A DNA stretch of 64,000 bases from Rhabditoides inermis (Eukaryota; Nematoda; Chromadorea; Rhabditida; Rhabditidae), in contig CAWZYM010000271.1 of assembly GCA_963966185.1 (NCBI GenBank), forward strand, positions 432,501 to 496,500. The letters run 5' to 3'. Below are positions 1 through 11,314 of this stretch, piece after piece; position 1 is the first letter of the stretch; every line of letters begins with the position of its first letter. The notes beneath the pieces were generated by a model. That model was not told the DNA's origin. It saw nothing but the letters and a program-made list of their open reading frames with translations, and searched no databases. The translations under genes were made by a program, and so were the position numbers.

Positions 1-2390
1 CACTCCACCGTGTGTGCGGGACCGACGCGAGCGCGCGTCTGTCTCATCGCGAGCAGACGAGGCGTCTGCTGGTAGACGCGACCGAAGACGAGCTCAGCCA
101 CGCGCGAGCGAATACGCGCGTTCATCGCTAGATAGATAACGCCTGGCGTACCTGAACGCGAGAATCAATGAGAAACATTTTAAATTAGTTAAAAACAATC
201 TGAAAACTGACAACACACTTCAAACGACAAGCACTGACAAAGTCAATCAATACAACACCAGCGCACAAATGCAGTAATTGGTACCGCAGAGTACCGTTCA
301 GCGCGTTTCGTACCGCTTTTCAGCAGTACTCGAGAGTCGTGTTCACCATGAACGAGCTGCCAGCTGACGCTTCCGATGAGAGAGACGAGCTGCGTGGGCA
401 CGAACTGCATGTACACGTACACGACGCCGGCGACCAAGTGGAACAGGCAGATGAGCGCGGCCTGCAGCAGCGCCTGCAACAAACAGCGCCCGTTCCTGTC
501 TTCTCCCCGTCTCCCTCCTCTCCTTTCCCCCACCGTGTTCTGTCTCCACAGGAATGGCTGTCCGTGTCGCGTGTACTTCTGGTGCAGGATGGCGATGAAT
601 GCGACGAAGAGTGCCGTATTCGCCAGCACCACCACGCTGTTGTGCGCCGTGTGCCAGTGGTTGAGGTACTGAAAAAGTGAGGTTAATCGAGCAGCTTCAA
701 AGAATCAGAGTTCGCGACGTTGCATAAAGTAATGCATGACCAGTGTGTTGCTTGCGGAACTCATTTTTGCAGCTCTTCTCGATCGAAGCGAAAATGCTAA
801 TGTGATTGGTTTTGCGGTTTCCCCTACTGTCACTATCAGAAGATCCTAGTCCACGAAATCACACGCTAACACATACTCTTTGTCATGTTAGTTTTGATCT
901 ACATTCGCATCGTTCTGTGTGGAAATGAAGGGTGTGAAGAAGAATCCGATTCGATCGGCGTTGAACAGCGGGCTGCGAGTGAACGTGACCACCGAAGCGG
1001 CATAGCAGAAACATGCTATGATGACGATGTAGCCTGAAAGAAGACTTTTTAAAGAAGAAAAAAAATTAGTCACGTTGACAATAGTAGTTTAGTCACGCTG
1101 ACAATAGTGAACATCACTTCAAATTGTAAGAAACAAGCAACGACAGTTTTTTTACGTTTTTATAGTAAGTTTTGTTCGAGAACGTGGCAAATTATAGACT
1201 AAAAACCATAGACATGTTTTTACAGATCACAATCTATGTATACGAGATAAAAAGAAACCCCAGAGGCCTATGTGTCAAAAACAAAGCACAAGTAGTGTTC
1301 GCATATAATTATTAGTCACGCTGACAATAGTAAACATCACTTCAATGTTAAGAAACAAGCACCGACTCATCATGCGATACCGTACTGTTTTGCGTGGTGC
1401 ATCTTGTCAATGTTTGTAGTCGTGTCAGTCAGCACGCCAGTTTGCATACCTCGCTTTCCGCGTAAGTAGTCGTCGATGATCGCAGGCTTCACCATCTCAC
1501 AGAGACGCAGACTAGCGATGCAGATGCACAACAAACAAGAGCCGTTCCACGAAACTCAAACAAAACAATGATGGTCATGACAACACAGTGCTTACACAAC
1601 GCTGCCATGCCAGTGATGTGGATGAGGTTGGGGTTGGTGCAGTACTCGTCGCCTCGAATGAACAGATAGCCGGAGAGACAACAGCCCGCGAACAGTGCGT
1701 TGAAGTCGATGAGACCCAAGAAGAACATGCACTGAGTGTGATGATTGAAGCGTAGCATAGTAATTTTCGTAACTACTTGTTACAATGGCGGATCTAACTC
1801 ATGTTGTGCACAGGCGTAGCTCACAGAGCAGAAAACATTTTTGTGTTCTTCACGAAACGTGTTTTCGGTGAAACGATTTTGCAGTCGCAGGGTGCGTTCT
1901 GGCTAATGATGTGAATCACCCAAGAACACTCTATTTTTTTTTTAAATATTATGAGTCGGATCTGCCAATGTGGCTTCACTAACACTCTTAGTCAGCAATC
2001 TAATGTATTTACAAATCTAGCCCGCACTCACCTTATAGCACAGGTTGTCATACATTTCCTTGTACTTGTATATAACTATAATGGTTGGCAGATAGAAAAT
2101 CTACACGTGATTTTAGCGAGAATTTTTTTTAAACGACAAAACAACCTGCGCGAGAAAACCATAAAGGAGGCTTGCGAAGCCGATTCCTATTTGGATAGCC
2201 ATCATATCACTTTTGATCGAGCTGTCGATCACATGGCCGCTGAAACCAGAAAATTACTTTTAGATTTAAAGATTAGAATGTGACAGCATCATAATTCTCC
2301 TAAAAGCATAGGAAAACTGTCAAATGTCTCGCACCTGCAGTTGTAGTCGGGGAAATTTGACGCGGATCCGTAGAAAATGAAGTGGTCCAT
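1..2390 (-). CDS. Serpentine chemoreceptor, Srt class (block copy 1, 3' end cut by window)
   Basis: Seven-span nematode chemoreceptor of the Srt class, expected in the membrane of sensory neurons. Nine exons were deduced (minus strand): 2390-2335, 2239-2146, 2100-2032, 1731-1596, 1554-1450, 1033-903, 668-534, 473-347, 151-1. All junction phases agree. The N-terminus begins MDHFIFYGS and carries the Srt-type YNC motif. Span 1 ends at IFYLPTIIVIYKYKEMY. Spans 2/3 contain CMFFLGLIDFNALFAG and a conserved CTNPNLI loop. Span 6 reads ALICLFHLVAGVVYVYMQF, and span 7 has the family WQLVHGTPGVIYLAMN signature followed by basic residues. One acceptor (before 1554) ends in GAG rather than CAG, and the donor after 2146 is weak (GTTGTT). 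The reading frame stays open to window position 1, so the C-terminus is missing. The second copy at 42951-45308 has the same structure. Class assignment is by recalled family motifs. Confidence 0.88.
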
Positions 2391-2705
2391 GACTGCGACA
2401 CTCTGTTATGCAAGTGTGCGAAGACGAAAGCTGCGCGCCAGTCTGTAATCAAGTGTGTCGCAACCGTGGGCGTGGCATCTGGCGATTTCGTGGCAACAAC
2501 TCGGTGCGAACAAGGCGAGCAGGGAATAACGTTTCTTGGAACACGGAGTATCGCTAGCAACAAAGGATGTATTCAAACACTGCATCACTTCCTGATGTTC
2601 AAGGTGAAGTCGCATACTTTTTCGTCAACGAATTTGAAGTTGCATTCAACGTGAATTGTATTATAACTAGTTTTTTTTCCAGCGCAAACACAATTATCTT
2701 TAAAA

Positions 2706-2865
2706 GTACATACTTGCGTGAAAATTTAGTTTGTCTTGACCTAATTCTACAAAAACGCATGCATTGTGGTGAAGAAGCGTGTGGAACCGCTTTTTAATGA
2801 GTTTTACAATAACTAACACAAACCTGCACTCCTCTAAAATTCTCTCTCTTTCTCTCTCTCTCTCT

Positions 2866-2897
<32 letters not shown>

Positions 2898-3058
2898 GCT
2901 CTCTATTTCTCTCTTCCCCTCTTTTCCCCCTTTTTCTCTAATACATCGAAGTAGTTTTATCATGCGCAGATTTGGGTTAATATTTGTCAACGTTTATGCA
3001 TGCGCTTTTGTTGAATTGGGTCAAGACAAACTGAATCTTTACGAAAGTACTTAATCTA
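2706..3058. repeat. Foldback (inverted-repeat) element around a CT tract, copy 1
   Basis: Two imperfect inverted arms (about 2706-2835 and 2960-3058) flank a CT/CCCCCC low-complexity core at 2843-2940. The arms share the words acaaacctgc and gtttgtcttgacc with their reverse complements. The same family, much better preserved, is at 34682-34965. The block duplicate is at about 45626-45970. The element lies between the Srt and Srx genes, and no protein-coding potential was seen. Confidence 0.6.
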
Positions 3059-3418
3059 TGTAAAGACAACATATGTGCTTTAGTTGAATTTAAAAAAAAT
3101 CTTCGCATTCTGATTGCGAAGATCTGTCATCATTCTTACGCACAAAATGATGGATGATGCAATTCAACGGTGATTGCGTACTTGGATTTTAACGTGATTG
3201 CGTATAGTGTAAATGTAAATATACTTTTGATGGTATTATAAGAAACGGTTTGATGAGACACTTTTCTTCATTTTCGGTCGCTGCGGCGTAAGTCCATGTT
3301 TGTTTGCGTCTGCGCTCTCCGCTAACGACGTGCTCTCTTGCGCGCTCTCTCGCGAATGCCTTCGAAACACTAGTGACAGGTGTTTGACGTGTGAACGCCG
3401 TTCGGCCCAGGACCTACC

Positions 3419-4318
3419 TGTTAGGGACATCCGCTAGAGCGGATGTGCCAACCCAGAGGACTTCGATATAAACCACAAAACTACTACCGTTGATAACAGA
3501 ACACGTACGCGACACAACTAACTTCCCGGACGAGCACAATGGAGATACAATACAAGAGTCTAGATGGTTGGCATCTTTATATCGCATCGCACACACAATA
3601 GGTACATAATAGATAGACACAAGGGGAAGACATAGTTGGGACGCGGGGACGACACCCCTCAAGAGAGAGAGGTGGTCTGTGGTTGGATCGGTGGTCTCAG
3701 GACTGGTGACTGGGCATCAGCTACCGCCGTACTGAACCCCTGACTGAGTCGGGATGGGGGCTTATATAGGGAAGGGGGCGGGGCGTATAGAGGCGCCTCG
3801 GCCAATGGACGAGCGACGTTCGTCCCGCGCTTTCCGCTGGTGTACCAGTAGATCACCCGCCATGCCGTTGGCTGCAATCAGTGATCAGACTAGACTCGGA
3901 GCGTATCTTTCTCCCGTAGAGTGAGATGCGACAGACAGAGAGTGTCTCTCTGTCACACACTTCAGAATTGCCTTTCGAATCTCCCCCAGTACCCAAACAT
4001 ACCCGAAGGGGGAGATCAGGAAGGGAGGGATCAGAAAACTCCCGAATTGTATTCGGATTACTTTCGAATAACCCCGAACACTTCGGAATGCCTTGTTATC
4101 CCTTCGAAATACTCCCGAATGACTTACGAAGAAACTGACCACACCTTCACTCGCCGGGAGAGAGCTAGCAGAGTGACTGGAAACGACCCCACCGACCCAC
4201 ACGCTGGCCTGCCGACTCATGGGTGCGCGAAATCGCTCATAACTTCTTACGGAGAAAAGATACAAAGATGCCGTCAATTAGTGATCTGCCCTATGGAACC
4301 GTGCGAATCTAACTAACA
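3419..4318 (-). mobile_element. Solo-LTR-like element, block copy 1
   Basis: A 900-bp segment bounded by short inverted termini, TGTTAG on the left and CTAACA on the right, as in LTRs. It is GC-richer than its surroundings. On the minus strand it carries a promoter-like arrangement in order: an inverted CCAAT (plus-strand ccaatgg near 3803), a GC box (ccccgccccc) and a TATA box (CTATATAAG near 3767). This suggests U3-R transcription on the minus strand. No internal gag/pol or primer-binding site is visible, and no target-site duplication was found. The copy at 46334-47222 is in the second block, so insertion predates the duplication. Confidence 0.5.
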
Positions 4319-4329
4319 AAAATTGGAAG

Positions 4330-4512
4330 ACTTCACATTGTGGCTAACATGTCCTTTGGATATCGCTTCTTGAAAATTCTGACGCGAGCCATATCCTGAT
4401 CCAAAAGAGAGCGCCCTCTCTAATAGAATGACTTTACATTGTTGCTAGCATGTCCTTTGGATATAGCTTCTTGAAAAATCTGGCGCGACCCTTACCCTTA
4501 GCCAAAAAAGAG
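4330..4512 (+). repeat. Tandem pair of about 90-105-bp MITE-like repeats
   Basis: Two adjacent copies share the words catgtcctttggatat, gcttcttgaaaa and ctgacgcgag/ctggcgcgac, and both end in agagagcgccctctct-type palindromes. A reverse-complement copy lies at about 34012-34105 in an intron of the second FkbM gene, so this is a dispersed family. The block duplicate is at about 47233-47432. Confidence 0.6.
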
Positions 4513-5099
4513 GGCGCTGCGCGCTCTCTCTAACTTTAATTCAGACAGACTGAAATAACAAAAAAAATCATGAAGATCAGGGCATAATCTATTGTCAATT
4601 TACACGTTTTTTCAAAGCGTGCCACCAGCCGCCTCTTCATAGCTCAATATGCTCGAGACTTTTTCGGCTTTTCTTTTCCTTCTTTCTCGGCTAGGAATAA
4701 AACAACGCTTGGCCTGAAGGTTCAAAGAGAAAGAAACTTTCTCAGAAAACTTGCTTAGTCCGCTTTATCATTTTGTTGTGCAAACACATACCGTTGGGTC
4801 CAGAAGGGACTTTTTTCCGTGTACGCTTCAGTCATTGTAGCGTAGCAGAGAAAACTAAAATAATAAAGTTGTCTGCAAATCTTTTATTTTCAGTAGCAAG
4901 TGTTTTTTGCGGCAGAAATTTGTCCAACATGCCTCCTTCTGTCTACATCTTCCTCGAGCGTGTTGATGTCGTTGATGAGCCTGCCAAAATAGGCTCGCAC
5001 TTATTAAATCAGAATTTTTCGTAGAAAACTTTATCGTAGACTTTGAACATAATGTATATTCTGAACGGAATGAACGCTCTCACCTAGAAAACACATATT

Positions 5100-5345
5100 G
5101 TATATTCTGAACGGAATGAGCGCTCTCGCCTAGAAAACAGCAGTCCGCGGGTTCGATCTTGGTTACCCACGCAAAATTTTGTCAATTCGAAAATCTCATT
5201 TAAAGGCCTCCGATTTGTCTGGTCACCTGGGTATCTCTCGCGAAAAGAGTAAAACCTATTTGCGGGCCCACTATAGACGAAGCGCTTCACGGACCACACC
5301 AGCTCCTTCGTCGACCAGTGTTTCTGGAATGTTTCATGCAAGCGC
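5100..5345 (+). mobile_element. tRNA-derived SINE, family 2 (block copy 1, 5' end damaged)
   Basis: Contains a pol III B-box-like gggttcgatct after ctctcgcctagaaaacagcagtccgc. A family tail follows: acgcaaaattttgtcaattcg, then ttgcgggcccactatag. The A-box part (gacgtagtggtagcgc) is intact in the duplicate at about 48055 but lost here, where a short direct repeat of ctgaacggaatga...cctagaaaac replaces it. Other family members are at about 17985-18180, 52974-53284, 53120-53285 and 61190-61390. Confidence 0.55.
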
Positions 5346-5771
5346 TTTATTTTGGAATTTGATCAAGACAAACTGAATGGTTTCAACTTTACTTTCTCTT
5401 CCATGTAGTTGCACGTATGTACCTTTTCATGCCAAAACATAGCGAAATAGCATTGTAATTTCGTGAGCTTCTGCATTTAATCGAAAGTCGTCAAGATGAT
5501 TTGTTTCAACTGATCGTAAGGCGGAAAAAACACAAGTTCATTCATGAGACAATAGCAAACCGTATACAAAGTCGATAGTTGGCAATACAACTCAGTTCAA
5601 CGTATTAATAGCGTTTTTCGGTATAACGGTCTTTCTGGGAGGTATTGTTCTGCGTTCTTCAGTTGTAGAGCAGTGAATTTGCCTGAGACGTGTTTAAAAA
5701 ACATGAAAAGAAGCAAGTTGGAAAAAAGAAAAGAAAAGAGAAGAAAAAAAGAAAAAAATGGGGAAGAGTTC

Positions 5772-7994
5772 TCACTTTGCCTTGTATCCGAACAAGCCGA
5801 TAAGCTCTCGCTTCAGCGAGTTGTTGATCACCACCATCAAAACACTGAAAAAAGTGTGTACGTCAGAAAAGTAGTGATTCATACCTGAGGGCACAAGAAC
5901 ATGAAAAAGGAAAGCACGTAAGCAAGAAAAAAGTGCATCTCTTACCTCTGAGCGGCTTGACATAGGATCCACACATAGGTGGTTAGGATGAAACTAGCGA
6001 GTCGGCTTTCGAAGAGATCCGATGCGTTGAAAGAAATTTGGATGATACTAAACAGTCCAGTGGAACAGACTGTCTGCAAAAAAAGTTTTTGCAAGAAAAG
6101 TTTTTGCTCACAGCTCACCACTATGAAAAACCGCATTTCTGTGTTGCGTCGTTCAACACTAATAAACGTTTCCTGAATAACAATCAAGCCTACTTTTTGT
6201 TTTCTGCACTCGGTTTCTGTTCTTTTCGAGTGCAGTTTTTTGACAGAATTAGTTTGTGCTATTTGTTTTGTTAAAGGCACAGGGGCGCTTAGTTTTTGAC
6301 AATGTTTCATTACTTGACCCATGGAAACACGAAACAATCAAAGAAAACGCGAAAGAACGGCGTTTCCGCGTTACTTACACGCTTACCAGCATGTGCACGT
6401 GCGAAGCTTGGTAAGGCGAACTCGAACTTCGCGCCAAAATGCTCATCGAAAAGTTGAGCTCTGTGCGCATCTCGTCGATATGAGTTCGACAGCACATGTG
6501 GTGTTGTGGTAACGCTCACGGTTCACGGACCATGCTATGTCGGTTCGAAACCCGCTACGTGCAATCAGTTTGAAGTTCTCGAGAGTGAATTTCGATGAAC
6601 CTTGGTAATTCTAAACGCCCCTGTGCCTTTAATGCTACATGTCACTTTGGATTCACGTGTTGTTAATAATAAAAAAAAACAAGTAAGAACCGCAGTCGTT
6701 TCCATGAAACCTGCCGATGTTCGTTCCGACTCACAGACTTGTGCAACAATTTGTACAGCGTTATCAGGTCCATTCCAATCAATAAAGTCAGCAAAGCCAC
6801 GATGAAACCGAAATCGATGCAATACCTTCAATAAAAAACATGTTCAGTACATTGCTTTACAATATTCATTACCCACCTGAACACATGTCCGCATTTTTCG
6901 AGATCGAACTCAAAAGATAATTGCTCACGTGAGAAAATGAAATGACAACCATCTGAAAAGTAGCTCTTTTTTCACGAAAACACGAACCGATATCTTTTCG
7001 GCATTGTTTTTCTTCTGAATACAGAAGAATACCGTTTTTCCTGAATACCGCTTTTCAGAAAATATTTACTCTTTCCTGTTCAAGTATCATCTTTTTCTAC
7101 CAGTCTTTTGCGCAAAACGCGCATAAGAAATTGCGAGGCGAAAAAAAACGCAGAATTTAGAAAATGTTTAAAATAGGAAAAGTTAAAAAAAAAAGTTAGT
7201 TGCGGTCTGCTGATTGTTTCTGATCTTGGCGGGCACCTATGTAGATTTCTCGTTCTTCATGTATTTGAATGACCGTTTCATAACGCATGAATGATCAAAT
7301 TTATTTTTAAAGTAGGCACATCAGTGTTGAATGAAAACACACTTCGTAACGTCACCGAACACAACAGAAACGCCAATACAACAGTCGCAGTCATCATGTA
7401 GTAGCAGTTGCGAGTGCAGTAAATGACTGAATTCGCATGTTATGACGTCATAAGCAGTTAAACGTACTATTGTAGTGAGTGGGTCTCATCACGGCCGTGA
7501 ATCTATTCAAAGTCAAGAGATGGGAAAGAAATTGTGAAGAATATTGCAGTGAAAGAGCGAGGTATCCGAAAAACACATTCCAATTGTGGAAACTAGAGAA
7601 AGATAAGTCACTGGAAAGCGTGATCGTGAATGTGTGTAATTTTTAAATATGATAAGTGTGATGTAAACGATCAATAAATGTGTACTACTACAAAAAAGTA
7701 CGGTAACCCACGCGGCAGTGTTGACAGAAACCCATCCGGCAAATATGAGAAGTAGAGACCCTTCGGCTATCAAATGCGCCTTCGTCAGGATGCCGAATGC
7801 GTTGCGAAAAACAGTCGCGCGACTGATCGCTGCTATAACACAACCCGTGAACACTGCCGACGATAGAGAAGTCTGAAAAGAATCCTTCAGTATTTAGAAA
7901 AGCACCACGCACTTACAACAAAGACTAACGCTCCCGATACTATGTCCAAAACGTCCGAGCTGATCGTGATTATGTTATCGTTAGAATGTGCCAT
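5772..7994 (-). CDS. Serpentine chemoreceptor, Srx class (block copy 1)
   Basis: Complete nine-exon gene coding for about 295 residues: exons 7994-7917, 7872-7712, 7610-7468, 7426-7343, 6952-6877, 6825-6735, 6172-6119, 6073-5946, 5844-5772. Summed length and all phases are consistent, ending in TGA. Srx hallmarks seen: RNAFGILTKAHLIAEG between spans 1 and 2; HLLTLNRFTAV at the end of span 3; YCIDFGFIVALLTLL in span 5; ERRNTEMRFF before span 6; LTTYVWILCQAA in span 7, with a short tail KRELIGLFGYKAK. The start MAHSNDNIIT is the first Met of the first exon. Intron 6 hosts a TTAA-flanked MITE (6272-6634). Donors after 7712 (GTGGGT) and 7343 (GTGTGT) are inferred from phase. Likely a chemosensory receptor; the ligand cannot be told. 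Confidence 0.88.
6272..6634. mobile_element. TTAA-flanked MITE carrying a tRNA-like segment, block copy 1
   Basis: Inverted termini TTAAAGGCACAGGGGCG (6272) and CGCCCCTGTGCCTTTAA (to 6634) leave TTAA on both sides, the target-site preference of piggyBac-like elements. Inside, near 6495-6570, is a pol III-like pair: A-box-like tgttgtggtaacgc and B-box-like ggttcgaaacc. The element lies in intron 6 of the Srx gene, in the same orientation as in copy 2 (49330-49716), where the right terminus is tandemly repeated. Confidence 0.6.
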
Positions 7995-8454
7995 TCTGAA
8001 AAAAAAACGTTTAAAACATACAGATGCAATGGTAAAAACGAAAAACCACGAGCGAAAATGTTATCCAATAAAAACAACATTATTTAATTGTTATTCACAT
8101 TTCTGTAGCTTGCAACTTTCATCTTGCATTCTCTCCTGAAGGCTGAAGGACTGAACTTTTTTCGGAGAAATGAGAACACGGCAATCATTCTAGACAAGAA
8201 TGCTAGCGTTTGCTGTTTGCATTACTTCCAAGTTCAGGCGCTGAGAGAACTGCTTTGTGGAACAATCAAGAACAAACTTGAAAAAAGTTTCTAACAAAAT
8301 AGTATTCAAAATGAACAACAGTAGTCACTATTATTTCGATGAACAGTTTTGTGAAAGACAGACATGGTCGCTGAAGAATGAGTGATTATCTGTGTATGAT
8401 AAAAGTGCATGTGTACGGTTGGGTTCAGTTAACAAAAGTCGCGGCTCATTTTCA

Positions 8455-8640
8455 GTGGCGACTCATTTCTGCCACAACTCCGCAAGAACAAGACTTTTTG
8501 CGTGAGCGCGAGTTGCACCCGCGAGCTCGATGCCCCAACGCAGCACACATGCATTGAACTAAAAATCAAGTGAAAGAGAATCGTTTGTTCGCGCGTACGT
8601 ATCCGACTCTAATTTTTGCAGAGTTGAAGCGTTGGGCGAT
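8455..8640 (-). mobile_element. tRNA-derived SINE, family 1 (reverse orientation)
   Basis: On the minus strand it reads as a diverged tRNA-like head (caatgcatgtgtgctgcgttgg, then a B-box-like region with gggtgcaactc). It ends in a family tail with gttgtggcagaaatgagtcgccactg. The same arrangement, with a better B box (ggttcgattccgg), is found at 21645-21860 and 13255-13420. The block duplicate is at about 51655-51840. Confidence 0.5.
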
Positions 8641-11200
8641 AAGTCATTCGTGTTGAGACCAATTTTGAATTCAAAAAATCTTCTGCATCTCAGGCAGTTG
8701 CAGATTTGGAAATAACGCAGAATCGTCGTTATTTTGCACTTAATGCAAATGTGTTAAAACGATGTTTGAAAAACTTCCCGAAACGGAAATAAGTCGCCAC
8801 TGTTCCTTCTGATTGTACTTGTCAGTTTTATTTCTACTTTCCGTGAAATAAAAACGATTTTTTCAAAACTTTACTTCTATAAACACTCTCTAATGAAAAC
8901 TAGAAAAAAACGTCATTGCTCTTCGGAAACTTGAGTTTTACACAAAACGTTTCACAAAATAGGTCTCAATAATCTGAATGAAAGTATGCTATTGGTTTTG
9001 TTTTCGTTTTTCTACTGTTTTGTACAGGTGTTTTACGTTCTGGATCTACTTGTTGAAACTGGAAAAAAGCGATATGGTTGGTGTGTTGATTTTGGAAAAC
9101 AGTTGAACATATGAAAAAAAATTGACGATAAACTAACAACAAACAGTCACAAAACAGTCGCTGGCAGATTACTGTGAACCAACTACAAGTCTGTGTGCGT
9201 GCAACTCAACACTTTGCGTATAAACGGCTTACAGTATTCAGATTAATCGTCAACAATATATACATACTCATTCTGCAGAATTTCTCTGTTTTCACTCAAG
9301 CATGATTTAACGAGTATAATTTGAAAAAAAAACATCGGCGCTAATTGTTCGTTATCATCGGACAAGTTTTTTTTCAGCAAGCCACAGAAAAACTAACATA
9401 AGGAAACTGAGTAAGGAAACTGTAAGGAAATTCTTCACTATTTAAAAAAAAATCAGCAGGTACATAGTGTCTCAATATCGATAAATAAAAGTGACGGTAC
9501 TGTACATCAGCCTCTTCAGAAAACTCTGTTCACTGTTAAACTGTGTGTTCGGCAACAATTAGAAGTCACACAAAAACAGTGAATGACAAGCCTGTACATT
9601 CTTGGAAAGACAGATGTTAATGATTTGCATGATGGGGTATAGGGAATCCCCCCGGATCAAGAAACAACATCCATTTCGTTGCATGTTCGCTAGGCATCAT
9701 TCCATTGCATGAAGTCGTGTTGTTGGCGCACAGAACAGAACATCATTTAACCGCGCGGTTCGCGCTCTAGGCAATCTGATTTTATTGGTATTGAAGGTCA
9801 GTTTGAATTAGAAAAAAGTTATTCATCTCGTAAAAAAACTGATGTGAGACGCGTTTGCAACTTCTTATACTTTACATGCATTGAGAGCTACTGTTATTGG
9901 AGCGTGTGATGCGTTATTATAAACTCAAAATACTTTTTGTTTATAAACGGAGCTAGAAGGCTCAACTTTAAAATTGACAAATAGAGTGTTCCATAACAAA
10001 AACGTTTTTCAAAACGGTTTCGAACACCGTCAATGATATGTACACACAGTTACAAAAAATCAAGTATGGATAATGGTAGAAAGGAGACCTTGTCCTTGTG
10101 CAAAGATGATGGAAAGTAGTTTTCGACAGTTTTTGACTGACACGTCAATTTGTCTCAATTGAGAAAGAAAACATCACTAAACTTGACTACATAAATGAAA
10201 TCAGACAAAGTGTGACGACTGCCACCTTTTCAATAATGATTGCGATTGCTTTACGGAAAACTATGACATATGAAAAGAAGATACTTTGACTGTCGAAGGT
10301 AGCGATTGATAGTTTCGTTTCCTGCTTTCGGTGAAATCTGTGAACCCCTACGAGTGCCTCACTTTGTTTGAAGCTCGTGCTCTCGCCCCGGCTAGACGTG
10401 CAAAGACGTGTCAGACGGCTGGTGAAAGTGAATAAAATGTCAGGAACTGTCCCTCAGAGTTTGATAACAGAAATAAAATCCGAGACTCATCAGTAAAAAC
10501 AATGACAGTTCGTTCTACTTTATGTTTTCATAAAGCCATAAACCGTCACAACTCGAATAATGACTCGAAACGTATGTTACAAAGTAGAGTGCATACATTC
10601 AGTCAGATGTACTGCTGGAACTCGTAGAGAGATAGTTGGAATCCAAAAGCTGCAGCATGAATGAGATGGAGACAGCAAGAGTGAACATTTGAACGAGATA
10701 AACTGGTAAATAACAGTGTATAGTGAAACAATGATTCGAGCATAAGCTGATGCAAGACTCGTCTCGTTTCGCGCTCTAATTAGAGCTGTGAGATGGGAGA
10801 TAGGCTAAGTACAAAGTCTATTACGGAAGTCTAATGAAATAATTTTCTAGAGGTGATCGAATAAATTATTTAGAGCTCGCATCCAACAAAAGCGAGAACG
10901 CGTGCCGTGAAAGGTGTGCATTTATAATAACACACAAAGAGAGCAATCGAAAAGCGCACGTAATAAACTGGGAAAGGCTGCAAATTTCATACATCTGCTG
11001 TTTTTGTACAATGCATTGATGAGTCGGAATAAGTAAAACAAACTGATAAGAACGATAAGAGTTTGGACAAACTTCGACTGAAACATGTTTTCAGATACAT
11101 CAAAATACATATTGAAACAACATCATATTTCACAAAAAACATTAGACATAGGAGGGACACAAGACACGAGTTAGAGACAGAGTTAGAGTTAGAGAGACAC
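8641..11200. other. AT-rich intergenic stretch, no gene recognised
   Basis: Between the Srx gene and the Sre-like pseudogene there is AT-rich sequence with many homopolymer runs. Reading frames here are not kept in the duplicate at about 51840-54850, where small indels are frequent. That argues against coding. No RNA gene or clear repeat was recognised. Confidence 0.5.
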
Positions 11201-11314
11201 ACATGATTGTTCGAAAAACAAATGTTATCGCATCAACAATTAACAGAAGATTATTTTTTTCATAAGAAACCGCTGTCATCAGTCAGCAGTCTATCAGCTA
11301 CTTTCACGCGTCTC

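Noticed and set aside
1951..2283. 110-codon open frame on the plus strand, conserved in both blocks (also 44869-45201).
   Set aside because: It overlaps Srt exons 2 and 3 in antisense. Its conservation is explained by the duplication and by constraint on the Srt gene.
2336..2615. Overlapping open frames on both strands conserved between the two blocks (Cys/His-containing peptides).
   Set aside because: The segment is the Srt first exon plus its upstream region. Outside the 56-nt exon no frame shows family motifs or splice support.
8641..11200. A further receptor gene suggested by hydrophobic peptides near 10922-11200.
   Set aside because: The frames are not maintained in the duplicate at 54423-54674, and the peptides come from AT-rich sequence without splice signals in register.
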